Shown here: positions 47,401-58,640 of the stretch, piece by piece | Numbering within the stretch: position 1 is the stretch's first letter | How the letters are laid out: each line of letters opens with the position of its first letter | Source of the DNA: Acanthosepion lycidas | Lineage: Eukaryota; Mollusca; Cephalopoda; Sepiida; Sepiidae | DNA length: 64,000 nucleotides | Assembly: GCA_963932145.1 (NCBI GenBank) | Contig: OZ010611.1 | Coordinates: 57,607,292 to 57,671,291 of the forward strand | Direction of reading: 5' to 3' | The notes under the pieces: model-generated | The model's input: only the letters and a program-made list of their open reading frames with translations | Told to the model about the DNA's origin: nothing | Databases searched by the model: none | Program-made: the position numbers and the translations under genes

Positions 47401-49022
47401 TATTTAACATTATGTAGAGGCAAGGCCCCCCTCTAAATCTGGATTGAAATTATTTTTCATTCTAATTCATAGAAATGGAGTAGCGTGCAATGGTGTCGTC
47501 TCATACAACTGTGAGTTAGTAGAAAAATTTGCGGGCACAAAATGGGTGATCAGTGATTTATTCTCTTCTGTTTGAGCCTTGTCTTTAGCTTTTTCTTCTA
47601 TATTTAACATTATGGAGAAGGCAAGGCCCTCCTCCAAATCTGGATTGAAATTATTTTTCATTCTAATTCATAGAAATGCAGTAGCGTGCAATGGTGTCGT
47701 CTCATACAACTGTCAGTTAGTAGAAAAATTTGTTGGCACAAAATGGGTGATCAGTGTCTTATTCTCTTCTGTTTGTGCCTTGTCTTTACCTTTTTCTTCT
47801 ATATTTAAAATTATGTAGAAGCAAGGGCCCCTCTAAATCTGGATTGAAATTATTTTTCATTCTAAGTCATAGAAATGGAGTAGCATAAATGATGTCGTCT
47901 CATACAACTGTGTGTTAGTAGAAAAATTTGTGGGCACAAAATGTTTGATCAGAGACTTATTCTCTTATGTTTGTGCCTTGTCTTTAGCTTTTTCTTCTAT
48001 ATTTAACATTATGTAGAGGCAAGGCCCCCCCCTCTAAATCTGGATTGAAATTATTATTCATTCTAATTCATACAAATGGAGTAGCGTGCAATGGTGTCAT
48101 GTCATACAACTGTGAGTTAGTAGAAAAATTTGTGGGCACAAAATGTTTGATCAGAGTCTTATTCTCTTCTGTTTGTGCCTTGTCTTTAGCTTTTTCTTCT
48201 ATATTTAACATTATGTAGAGTCAAGTCCCTCCTCTAAATCTGGATTGAAATTATTTTTCATTCTAATTCATAGAAATGGTGTCACGTGCAATGGTGTCGT
48301 CTCATACAACTGTGAGTTAGTAGAAAAATTTGCGGGCACAAAATGGGTGATCAGTGATTTATTCTCTTCTGTTTGAGCCTTGTCTTCAGCTTTTTCTTCT
48401 ATATTTAACATTATGTAGAGGCAAGGCCCCCCTCTAAATCTGGATTGAAATTATTATTCATTCTAATTCATACAAATGGAGTAGCGTGCAATGGTGTCGT
48501 CTCATACAACTGTGAGTGAGGAGAAAAATTTGTGGGCACAAAATGTTTGATCAGAGACTTATTCTCTTCTGTTTGTACCTTGTCTTTAGCAGTTTCTTCT
48601 ATATTTAACATTATGTAGAGGCAAGGCCCCCCTCTAAATCTGGATTGAAATTATTTTTCATTCTAATTCATAGAAATGGAGTAGCGTGCAATGGTGTCGT
48701 CTCATACAACTGTGAGTTAGTAGAAAAATTTGTGGGCACAGAATGGGTGATCAGTGCCTTATTCTCTTCTGTTTGTACCTTGTCTTTAGCATTTTCTTCT
48801 ATATTTAACATTATGTAGAGGCAAGGACCCCTCTAAATCTGGATTGAAATTATTTTTCATTCTAATTCATAGAAATGGAGTAGCGTGCCATGGTGTCGTC
48901 TCATACAACTGTGAGTTAGTAGAAAAATTTGTGGGCACAAAATGTGTGTTCAGTGTCTTATTCTCTTCTGTTTGTGCCTTGTCTTTACCTTTTTCTTCTA
49001 TATTTAACATTATGTAGAGGCA
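44421..49022 (+). repeat. HOR-4 unit 2 (23 monomers, 4602 bp)
   Basis: It has the same variant order as unit 1, without the TTTACCATTATG/GGATGG member (so 3001 bp between the TGGAGAAGGCAAGG words at 43411 and 46412). An inserted six-monomer repetition follows, then two more members (CAGAATGGG; GCAAGGACCCC) before the next GTTCCCC start. Matching members are nearly identical to unit 1, including small indels such as the 8-C run at 43823 and 46824. Confidence 0.9.
46412..48690 (+). repeat. Six-monomer tandem repeat inside HOR-4 unit 2 (1201 bp)
   Basis: TGGAGAAGGCAAGG occurs at 46412 and 47613. The five monomers after it (GCAAGGGCCCC, 8-C run, GAGTCAAGTCCC, GTCTTCAGC, TTTAGCAGTTTC) are repeated in order. 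Small differences separate the two (for example ACTCTGAGTGAGTAG near 47308 against ACTGTGAGTGAGGAG near 48508). The copies part near 48720, where one has TTTGCGGGCACAAAATGG and the other TTTGTGGGCACAGAATGG. Confidence 0.87.
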
Positions 49023-52000
49023 AGTTCCCCCTCTAAATCTGGATAGAAATTATTATTCATTCTAATTCATACAAATGGAGTAGCGTGCAATGGTGTCATC
49101 TCATACAACTGTGAGTTAGTTGAAAAATTTGTGGGCACAAAATGTTTGATCAGAGTCTTATTCTCTTCTGTTTGTGCCTTGTCTTTAGCTTTTTCTTCCA
49201 TATTTAACATTATGTAGAGGCAAGGCCCTCCTCTCAATCTGGATTGAAATTATTTTTCATTCTAATTCATAGAAATGGAGTAGCGTGCAATGGTGTCGTC
49301 TCATACAACTGTGAGTTAGTAGAAAAATTTGCGGGCACAAAATGGGTGATCAGTGACTTAATCTCTTCTGTTTGAGACTTGTCTTTAGCTTTTTCTTCTA
49401 TATTTACCATTATGTAGAGGCAAGGCCCCCCTCTAAATCTGGATGGAAATTATTTTTCATTCTAATTCATAGAAATGGAGTAGCGTGCAATGGTGACGTC
49501 TCATACAACTGAGTTAGTAGAAAAATTTGTGGGGACAAAATGGGTGATCAGTGACTTATTCTCTTCTGTTTGTGCCTTGTCTTTACCTTTTTCTTCTATA
49601 TTTAACATTATGTAGAAGCAAGGCCCCCCTCTAAATCTGGATTGAAATTATTTTTCATTCTAATTCATAGAAATGGAGTAGCGTGCAATTGTGTCATCTC
49701 ATACAACTGTGAGTTAGTAGAAAGATTTGTGGGCACAAAATGTCTGATCACAGTCTTTTTCTCTTCTGTTTGTGCCTTGTCTTTTGCTTTTTCTTCTATA
49801 TTTAACATTATGTAGAGGTAAGGCCCCCCCTCTAAATCTGGATTGAAATTATTTTTCATTCTAATTCATAGAAATGGAGTAGCGTGCAATGGTGTCGTCT
49901 CATAAAAATGTGAGTTAGTAGAAAAATTTGTGGGCACAAAATGGGTGATCAGTGAGTTATTCTCTTCTCTTTGTGCCTTGTCTTTAGCTTTTTCTTCAAT
50001 ATTTAACATTATGTAGAGGCAAGGCCCCCCTCTAAATCTGGATTGAAATTATTATTCATTCTAATTCATAGAAATGGAGTAGCGTGCAATGGTGTCGCCT
50101 CATACAACTGTGAGTGAGTAGAAAAATTTGTGGGCGCAAAATGTTTGATCAGAGACTTATTCTCTTCTGTTTGTTCCTTGTCTTTAGCTTTTTCTTCTAT
50201 ATTTAACATTATGTAGAGGCAAGGCCCTCCTCTAAATCTGGATTGAAATTATTTTTCATTCTAATTCATAGAAATGGAGTAGCGTGCAATGGTGTCGTCT
50301 CATACAACTGTGAGTTAGCAGAAAAATTTGCGGGCACAAAATGGGTGATCAGTGATTTATTCTCTTCTGTTTGAGCCTTGTCTTTAGCTTTTTCTTCTAT
50401 ATTTAACATTATGTAGAGGCAACGCCCCCTTCTAAATCTGGATTGTAATTATTTTTCATTCTAATTCATAGAATTGGAGTACTGTGCAATGGTGTCATCT
50501 CATACAACTGTGAGTTAGTAGCAAAATGTGTGGGCACAAAATGGGTGATCAGTGTCTTATTCTCTTCTGTTTGTGCCTTGTCTTTATCTTTTTCTTCTAT
50601 ATTTAACATTATGTAGAGGCAAGGCCCCCCTCTAAATCTGGATTGAAATTATTTTTCATTCTAATTCATAGAAATGGAGTAGCGTGCAATGGTGTCGTCT
50701 CATACAATTGTGAGTTAGTAGAAAAATTTGGGTGCACAAAATGGGTGATCAGTGTCTTATTGTCTTCTGTTTTTGCCTTGTCTTTAGCTTTTTCTTCTAT
50801 ATTTAACATTATGTAGAGGCAACGCCCCCTTCTAAATCTGGATTGTACTTATTTTTCATTCTAATTCATAGAATTGGAGTAGTGTGCAATGGTGTCGTCT
50901 CATACAACTGTGAGTTAGTAGCAGAATTTGTGGGCAAAAAATGGGTGATCAGTGTCTTATTCTCTTCTGTTTGTGCCTTGTCTTTAGCTTTTTCTCCTAT
51001 ATTTAACATTATGTAGAGGCAAGGCCCTCCTCTAAATCTGGATTGAAATCATTTTTCATTCTAATTCATAGAAATGGAGTAGCGTGCAATGGTGTCGTTT
51101 CATACAACTGTGAGTTAGTAGAAAAATTTGCGGGCACAAAATGGGTGATCAGTGATTTATTCTCTTCTGTTTGAGCCTTGTCTTTAGCTTTTTCTTCTAT
51201 ATTTAACATTATGGAGAAGGCAAGGCCCTCCTCCAAATCTGGATTGAAATTATTTTTCATTCTAATTCATAGAAATGCAGTAGCGTGCAATGGTGTCGTC
51301 TCATACAACTGTGAGTTAGTAGAAAAATTTGTTGGCACAAAATGGGTGATCAGTGTCTTATTCTCTTCTGTTTGTGCCTTGTCTATACCTTTTTCTTCTA
51401 TATTTAAAATTATGTAGAAGCAAGGGCCCCTCTAAATCTGGATTGAAATTATTTTTCATTCTAAGTCATAGAAATGGAGTAGCATAAATGATGTCGTCTC
51501 ATACAACTGTGTGTTAGTAGAAAAATTTGTGGGCACAAAATGTTTGATCAGAGACTTATTCTCTTATGTTTGTGCCTTGTCTTTAGCTTTTTCTTCTATA
51601 TTTAACATTATGTAGAGGCAAGGCCCCCCCCTCTAAATCTGGATTGAAATTATTATTCATTCTAATTCATACAAATGGAGTAGCGTGCAATGGTGTCATG
51701 TCATACAACTGTGAGTTAGTAGAAAAATTTGTGGGCACAAAATGTTTGATCAGAGTCTTATTCTCTTCTGTTTGTGCCTTGTCTTTAGCTTTTTCTTCTA
51801 TATTTAACATTATGTAGAGTCAAGTCCCTCCTCTAAATCTGGATTGAAATTATTTTTCATTCTAATTCATAGAAATGGTGTCACGTGCAATGGTGTCGTC
51901 TCATACAACTGTGAGTTAGTAGAAAAATTTGCGGGCACAAATTGGGTGATCAGTGATTTATTCTCTTCTGTTTGAGCCTTGTCTTCAGCTTTTTCTTCTA

Positions 52001-52200
52001 TATTTAACATTATGTAGAGGCAAGGCCCCCCTCTAAATCTGGATTGAAATTATTATTCATTCTAATTCATACAAATGGAGTAGCGTGCAATGGTGTCGTC
52101 TCATACAACTGTGAGTGAGTAGAAAAATTTGTGGGCACAAAATGTTTGATCAGAGACTTATTCTCTTATGTTTGTGCCTTGTCTTTAGCTTTTTCTTCTA
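49023..52200 (+). repeat. HOR-4 unit 3 (about 16 monomers)
   Basis: It repeats the HOR-4 order from the GTTCCCC start, including the TTTACCATTATG/GGATGG member missing from unit 2. One extra monomer (GTGACGTCTCATAC, ACTGAGTTAG with two bases missing, and GGGGACAAAATGG, near 49493-49545) is not in unit 1. TGGAGAAGGCAAGG is at 51212. Order is kept to the GTCTTCAGC member near 51985, then changes. Confidence 0.87.
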
Positions 52201-54720
52201 TATTTAACATTATGTAGAGGCAAGGCCCCCCCTCTAAATCTGGATTGAAATTATTTTTCATTCTAATTCATAGAAATGGAGTAGCGTGCAATGGTGTCGT
52301 CTCATACAACTGTGAGTTAGTAGAAAAATTTGTGGGCACAAAATGGGTTATCAGTGACTTATTCTCTTCTCTTTGAGCCTTGTCTTTAGCTTTTTCTTCT
52401 ATATTTAACATTATGTAGAGGCAAGGCCCCCCTCTAAATCTGGATTGAAATTATTATTTATTCTAATTCATACAAATGGAGTAGCGTGCAATGGTGTCAT
52501 GTCATACAACTGTGAGTTAGTAGAAAAATTTGTGGGCACAAAATGTTTGATCAGAGTCTTATTCTCTTCTGTTTGAGCCTTGTCTTTAGCTTTTTCTTCT
52601 ATATTTAACATTATGTAGAGGCAAGGCCCCCCTCTAAATCTGGATTGAAATTATTATTCATTCTACTTCATACAAATGGAGTAGCGTGCAATGGTGTCGT
52701 CTCATACAACTGTGAGTGAGTAGAAAAATTTGTGGGCACAAAATGTTTGATCAGAGACTCATTCTCTTCTGTTTGTTCCTTGTCTTTAGCTTTTTCTCCT
52801 ATATTTAACATTATGTAGAGGCAAGGCCCCCTTCTAAATCTGGATTGAAATTATTTTTCATTCTAATTCATAGAAATGGAGTAGCATGCAATGGTGTCGT
52901 CTCATACAACAGTGAGTTAGTAGAAAAATTTGTGGGCACAAAATGGGTGATCAGTGACTTATTCTCTTCTCTTTGAGCCTTGTCTTCAGCTTTTTCTTCT
53001 ATATTTAACATTATGTAGAGGCAAGGCCCCCCTCTAAATCTGGATTGAAATTATTTTTCATTCTAATTCATAGAAATGGAGTAGCGTGCAATGGTGTCGT
53101 CTCATACAACTGTGAGTTAGTAGAAAAATTTGTGGGCACAGAATGGGTGATCAGTGTCTTATTCTCTTCTGTTTGTAACTTGTCTTTAGCATTTTCTTCT
53201 ATATTTAACATTATGTAGAGGCAAGGACCCCTCTAAATCTGGATTGAAATTATTTTTAATTCTAATTCATAGAAATGCAGTAGCGTGCAATGGTGTCGTC
53301 TCATACAAATGTGAGTTAGTAGAAAAATTTGTGGGCACAAAATGGGTGTTCAGTGACTTATTCTCTTCTGTTTGTGCCTTGTCTTTACCTTTCTCTTCTA
53401 TATTTAACATTATGTAGAGGCAAGTCCCCCCTCTAAATCTGGATTGAAATTATTATTCATTCTAATTCATACAAATGGAGTAGCGTGCAATGGTGTCATC
53501 TCATACAACTGTGAGTTAGTTGAAAAATTTGTGGGCACAAAATGTTTGATCAGAGACTTATTCTCTTCTGTTTGTGCCTTGTCTTTAGCTTTTTCTTCTA
53601 TATTTAACATTATGTAGAGGCAAGGCCCTCCTCTAAATCTGGATTGAAATTATTTTTCATTCTAATTCATAGAAATGGAGTAGCGTGCAATGGTGTCGTC
53701 TCATACAACTGTGAGTTAGTAGAAAAATTTGCGGGCACAGAATGGGTGATCAGTGACTTAATCTCTTCTGTTTGAGACTTGTCTTTAGATTTTTCTTCTA
53801 TATTTAACATTATGTAGAGGCAAGGCCCCCCTCTAAATCTGGATTGAAATTATTTTTCATTCTAATTCATAGAAATGGAGTAGCGTGCAATGGTGTCGTC
53901 TCATACAACTGTGAGTGAGTAGAAAAATTTGTGGGCACAAAATGTTTGATCAGAGACTCATTCTTTTCTGTTTGTTCCTTGTCTTTAGCTTTTTCTCCTA
54001 TATTTAACATTATGTAGAGGCAAGGCCCCCTTCTAAATCTGGATTGAAATTATTTTTCATTCTAATTCATAGAAATGGAGTAGCATGCAATGGTGTCGTC
54101 TCATACAACTGTGAGTTAGTAGAAAAATTTGTGGGCACAAAATGGGTGATCAGTGACTTATTCTCTTCTCTTTGAGCCTTGTCTTCAGCTTTTTCTACTA
54201 TATTTAACATTATGTAGAGGCAAGGCCCCCATCTAAATCTGGATTGAAATTATTTTTCATTCTAATTTATAGAAATGGAGTAGCGTGCAATGGTGTCGTC
54301 TCATACAACTGTGAGTTAGTAGAAAAATTTGTGGGCACAGAATGGGTGATCAGTGTCTTATTCTCTTCTGTTTGTACCTTGTCTTTAGCATTTTCTTTTA
54401 TATTTAACATTATGTAGAGGCAAGGACCCCTCTAAATCTGGATTGAAATTATTTTTCATTCTAATTCATAGAAATGCAGTAGCGTGCAATGGTGTCGTCT
54501 CATACAACTGTGAGTTAGTAGAAAAATTTGTGGGCACAAAATGGGTGTTCAGTGACTTATTCTCTTCTGTTTGTGCCTTGTCTTTACCTTTTTCTTCTAT
54601 ATTTAACATTATGTAGAGGCAAGTCCCCCCTCTAAATCTGGATTGAAATTATTATTCATTCTAATTCATACAAATGGAGTAGCGTGCAATGGTGTCATCT
54701 CATAAAAATGTGAGTTAGTA
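52200..54720 (+). repeat. Six-monomer duplication (~1200 bp) in diverged HOR-4-like DNA
   Basis: GTAGCATGCAATGG occurs at about 52882 and 54081, GCAAGGACCCCTC at about 53221 and 54420, and GGGTGTTCAGTGACTT near 53343 and 54542, all about 1200 bp apart. The preceding copies share AGAGACTCATTC with TTTGTTCC. The two copies part near 53520 and 54710 (GTTAGTTG against CATAAAAATGTG). The monomer variants are shuffled relatives of those in HOR-4. Confidence 0.83.
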
Positions 54721-56350
54721 GAAAAATTTGTGGGCCCAAAATGGGTGATCAGTGTCTTATTCTCTTCTCTTTGTGCCTTGTCTTTAGCTTTTTCTTCTAT
54801 ATTTAACATTATGTAGAGGCAAGGCCCCCCTCTAAATCTGGATTGAAATTATTTTTCATTCTAATTCATAGAAATGGAGTAGCGTGCAATGGTGACGTCT
54901 CATACAACTGAGTTAGTAGAAAAATTTGTGGGCACAAAATGTTTGATCATAGTCTTATTCTCTTCTGTTTGTGCCTTGTCTTTACCTTTTTCTTCTATAT
55001 TTAACATTATGTAGAAGCAAGGCCCCCCTCTAAATCTGGATTGAAATTATTTTTCATTCTAATTCATAGAAATGGAGTAGCGTGCAATTGTGTCGTCTCA
55101 TACAACTGTGAGTTAGTAGAAAGATTTGTGGACACAAAATGTCTGATCACAGTCTTATTCTCTTCTGTTTGTGCCTTGTGTTTTGCTTTTTCTTCTATAT
55201 TTAACATTATGTAGAGGTAAGGCCCCCCCTCTAAATCTGGATTGAAATTATTTTTCATTCTAATTCATAGAAATGGAGTAGCGTGCAATGGTGTCGTCTC
55301 ATAAAACTGTGAGTTACTAGAAAGATTTGTGGGCTCAAAATGTCTGATCACAGTCTTATTCTCTTCTGTTTGTGCCTTGTCTTTACCTTTTTCTTCTATA
55401 TTTAAAATTATGTAGAAGCAAGGGCCCCTCTAAATCTGGATTGAAATTATTTTTCATTCTAAGTCATAGAAATGGAGTAGCGTGCAATGATGTCGTCTCA
55501 TACAACTGTGTGTTAGTAGAAAAATTTGTGGGCACAAAATGTTTGATCAGAGACTTATTCTCTTCTGTTTGAGCCTTGTCTTTAGCTTTCTCTTCTATAT
55601 TTAACATTATGTAGAGGCAACGCCCCCTTCTAAATCTGGATTGAAATTATTTTTCATTCTAATTCATAGAAATGGAGTAGCGTGCAATGGTGTCGTCTCA
55701 TACAACTGAGTTAGTAGCAAAATTTGTCGGCACAAAATGGCTGATCAGTGTCTTATTCTCTTCTGTTTGTGCCTTGTCTTTATCTTTTTCTTCTGTATTT
55801 AACATTATGTAGAGGCAAGGCCCCCTCTAAATCTGGACTGAAATTATTTTTCATTCTAATTCATAGAAATGGAGTAGCGTGCAATGGTGTCGTCTCATAC
55901 AACTGTGTGTTAGTAGAAAAATTTGTGGGCACAAAATGTTTGATCAGAGACTTATTCTCTTATGTTTGTGCCTTGTCTTTAGCTTTTTCTTCTATATTTA
56001 ACATTATGTAGAGGCAAGGCCCCCCCTCTAAATCTGGATTGAAATTATTTTTCATTCTAATTCATAGAAATGGAGTAGCGTGCAATGGTGTCGTCTCATA
56101 CAACTGTGAGTTAGTAGAAAAATTTGTGGGCACAAAATGGGTGATCAGTGACTTATTCTCTTCTCTTTGAACCTTGTCTTTAGCTTTTTCTTCTATATTT
56201 AACATTATGTAGAGGCAAGGCCCCCCTTTAAATCTGGATTGAAATTATTATTCATTCTAATTCATACAAATGGAGTAGTGTGCAATGGTGTCGTCTCATA
56301 CAACTGTGAGTGAGTAGAAAAATTTGTGGGCACAAAATGTTTGATCAGAG
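54720..56350 (+). repeat. B-type monomers, shuffled HOR-4 variants
   Basis: About eight monomers. Recognisable HOR-4 words appear in a new order: GTGACGTC with ACTGAGTTAG near 54893, GCAATTGTG with TCTGATCACAG near 55085, GTAAGGCC near 55218 and GCAAGGGCCCC near 55418. One copy near 55334 has GGGCTCAAAATG. A copy near 55700 has ACTGAGTTAG, two bases shorter. No gene or insert. Confidence 0.82.
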
Positions 56351-58640
56351 ACTTATTCTCTTATGTTTGTGCCTTGTCTTTAGCTTTTTCTTCTATATTT
56401 AACATTATGTAGAGGCAAGGCCCCCCCTCTAAATCTGGATTGAAATTATTTTTCATTCTAATTCATAGAAATGGAGTAGCGTGCAATGGTGTCGTCTCAT
56501 ACAACTGTGAGTTAGTAGAAAAATTTGCGGGCTCAAAATGGGTGATCAGTGATTTATTCTCTTCTGTTTGAGCCTTGTCTATAGCTTTTTCTTCTATATT
56601 TAACATTATGTAGAGCCAAGCCCCCCTCTAAATCTGGATTGAAATTATTTTTCATTCTAATTTCATAGAAATGGAGTAGCGTGCAATGGTGTCGTCTCAT
56701 ACAACTGTGAGTTTGTAGAGAAAATTTGGGGGCACAAAATGGGTGATCAGTGTCTTATTGTCTTCTGTTTTTGCCTTGTCTTTAGCTTTTTCTTCTATAT
56801 TTAACATTATGTAGAGGCAACGCCCCTTCTAAATCTGGATTGAAATTATTTTTCATTCTAATTCATAGAAATGGAGTAGCGTGCAATGTTCTCGTCTCAT
56901 ACAACTGTGAGTTTGTAGAAAAATTTGTGGGCACAAAATGGGTGATCAGTGACTTATTCTCTTCTGTTTGAGCCTTGTCTTTAGCTTTTTCTTCTATATT
57001 TAACATTATGTAGAGGCTAGGCCCCCCTCTAAATCTGGATTGAAATTATTTTTCATTCTAATTCGTAGAAATGGAGTAGCGTGCAATGGTGTCGTCTCAT
57101 ACAACTGTGAGTTAGTAAAAAAATTTGTGGGCGTAAAATTGGTGATCAGTGACTTATTCCCTTCTGTTTGTGCCTTGTCTTTAGCTTTTTCTTCTATATG
57201 TAACATTATGTAGAGGCAAGGCCCCCCTCTAAATCTGGATTGAAATTATTTTTCATTCTAATTCATAGAAATGGAGTAGCGTGCAATGGTGTCGTCTCAT
57301 ACAACTATGAGTTAGTAGAAAAATTTGTGGGCACAAAATGGGTGATCAGTGTCTTATTCTCTTCTGTTTGTGCCTTGTCTTAACTTTTTCTTCTATATTT
57401 AACATTATGTAGAGGCAAGGCCCTCCTCCAAATCTGGATTGAAATTATTTTTCATTCTAATTCATAGAAATGGAGTAGCGTGCAATGGTGTCCTCTCATA
57501 CAACTGTGATATGGTAGAAAAATTTGTGGGCACAAAATGGGTGATCAGTGACTTATTCTCTTCTGTTTGTGCCTTGTCTTTAGCTTTTTCTTCTATATTT
57601 AACATTATGTAGAGGCAAGGCCCCCCTTTAAATGTCGATTGAAATTATTTTTCATTCTAATTCATAGAAATGGAGTAGCGTGCAATGGTGTCGTCTCATA
57701 CAACTGTGAGTGAGTAGAAAAATTTGTTGGCACAAAATGTTTGATCAGAGACTTATTCTCTTATGTTTGTGCCTTGTCTTTAGCTTTTTCTTCTATATTT
57801 AACATTATGTAGAGGCAAGGCCCCCCCTCTAAATCTGGATTGAAATTATTTTTCATTCTAATTCATAGAAATGGAGTAGCGTGCAATGGTGTCGTCTCAT
57901 ACAACTGTGAGTTAGTAGAAAAATTTGCGGGCTCAAAATGGGTGATCAGTGATTTCTTCTCTTCTGTTTGAGCCTTGTCTTTAGCTTTTTCTTCTATATT
58001 TAACATTATGTCGAGCCAAGCCCCCCTCTAAATCTGGATTGAAATTATTTTTCATTCTAATTCATAGAAATGGAGTAGCGTGCAATGGTGTCGTCTCATA
58101 CAACTGTGAGTTTGTAGAGAAAATTTGGGGGCACAAAATGGGTGATCAGTGTCTTATTGTCTTCTGTTTTTGCCTTGTCTTTAGCTTTTTCTTCTATATT
58201 TAACATTATGTAGAGGCAACGCCCCCTTCTAAATCTGGATTGAAATTATTTTTCATTCTAATTCATAGAAATGGAGTAGCGTGCAATGTTCTCGTCTCAT
58301 ACAACTGTGAGTTAGTAAAAAAATTTGTGGGCATAAAATTGGTGATCAGTGATTTATTCCCTTCTGTTTGTGCCTTGTCTTTAGCTTTTTCTTCTATATG
58401 TAACATTATGTAGAGGCAAGGCCCCCCTCTAAATCTGGATTGAAATTATTTTTCATTCTAATTCATAGAAATGGAGTAGCGTGCAATGGTGTCGTATCAT
58501 ACAACTATGAGTTAGTAGAAAAATTTGTGGGCACAAAATGGGTGATCAGTGTCTTATTCTCTTCTGTTTGTGCCTTGTCTTAACTTTTTCTTCTATATTT
58601 AACATTATGTAGAGGCAAGGCCCTCCTCCAAATCTGGATT
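56350..58640 (+). repeat. Seven/six-monomer duplication with a hybrid monomer
   Basis: GCGGGCTCAAAATGG occurs at 56528 and 57928, and GAGCCAAGCCCCCC at 56613 and 58013, both 1400 bp apart. The next landmarks are closer: the AAAATTGGTGATC words at 57136 and 58336 are only 1200 bp apart. The second copy therefore has one monomer fewer between them. The monomer at the join has the 5' words of one first-copy monomer and the 3' words of the next. Confidence 0.87.

Larger units (their letters stand above)
40788..52200 (+). repeat. HOR-4 domain with ~7.8-kb super-period
   Basis: TTTAGCAGTTTCTTC followed by GGGCACAGAATGGG, CAGTGCCTT, TTTAGCATTTTC and GCAAGGACCCCTC occurs at 40788 and again at 48589, 7801 bp (39 monomers) apart. 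The sequence that follows keeps the same order of variant monomers for over 3 kb in both places. Between them lies a second, longer run of the same variant order. Monomers here average 200.0 bp. The units are described separately. Confidence 0.85.
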
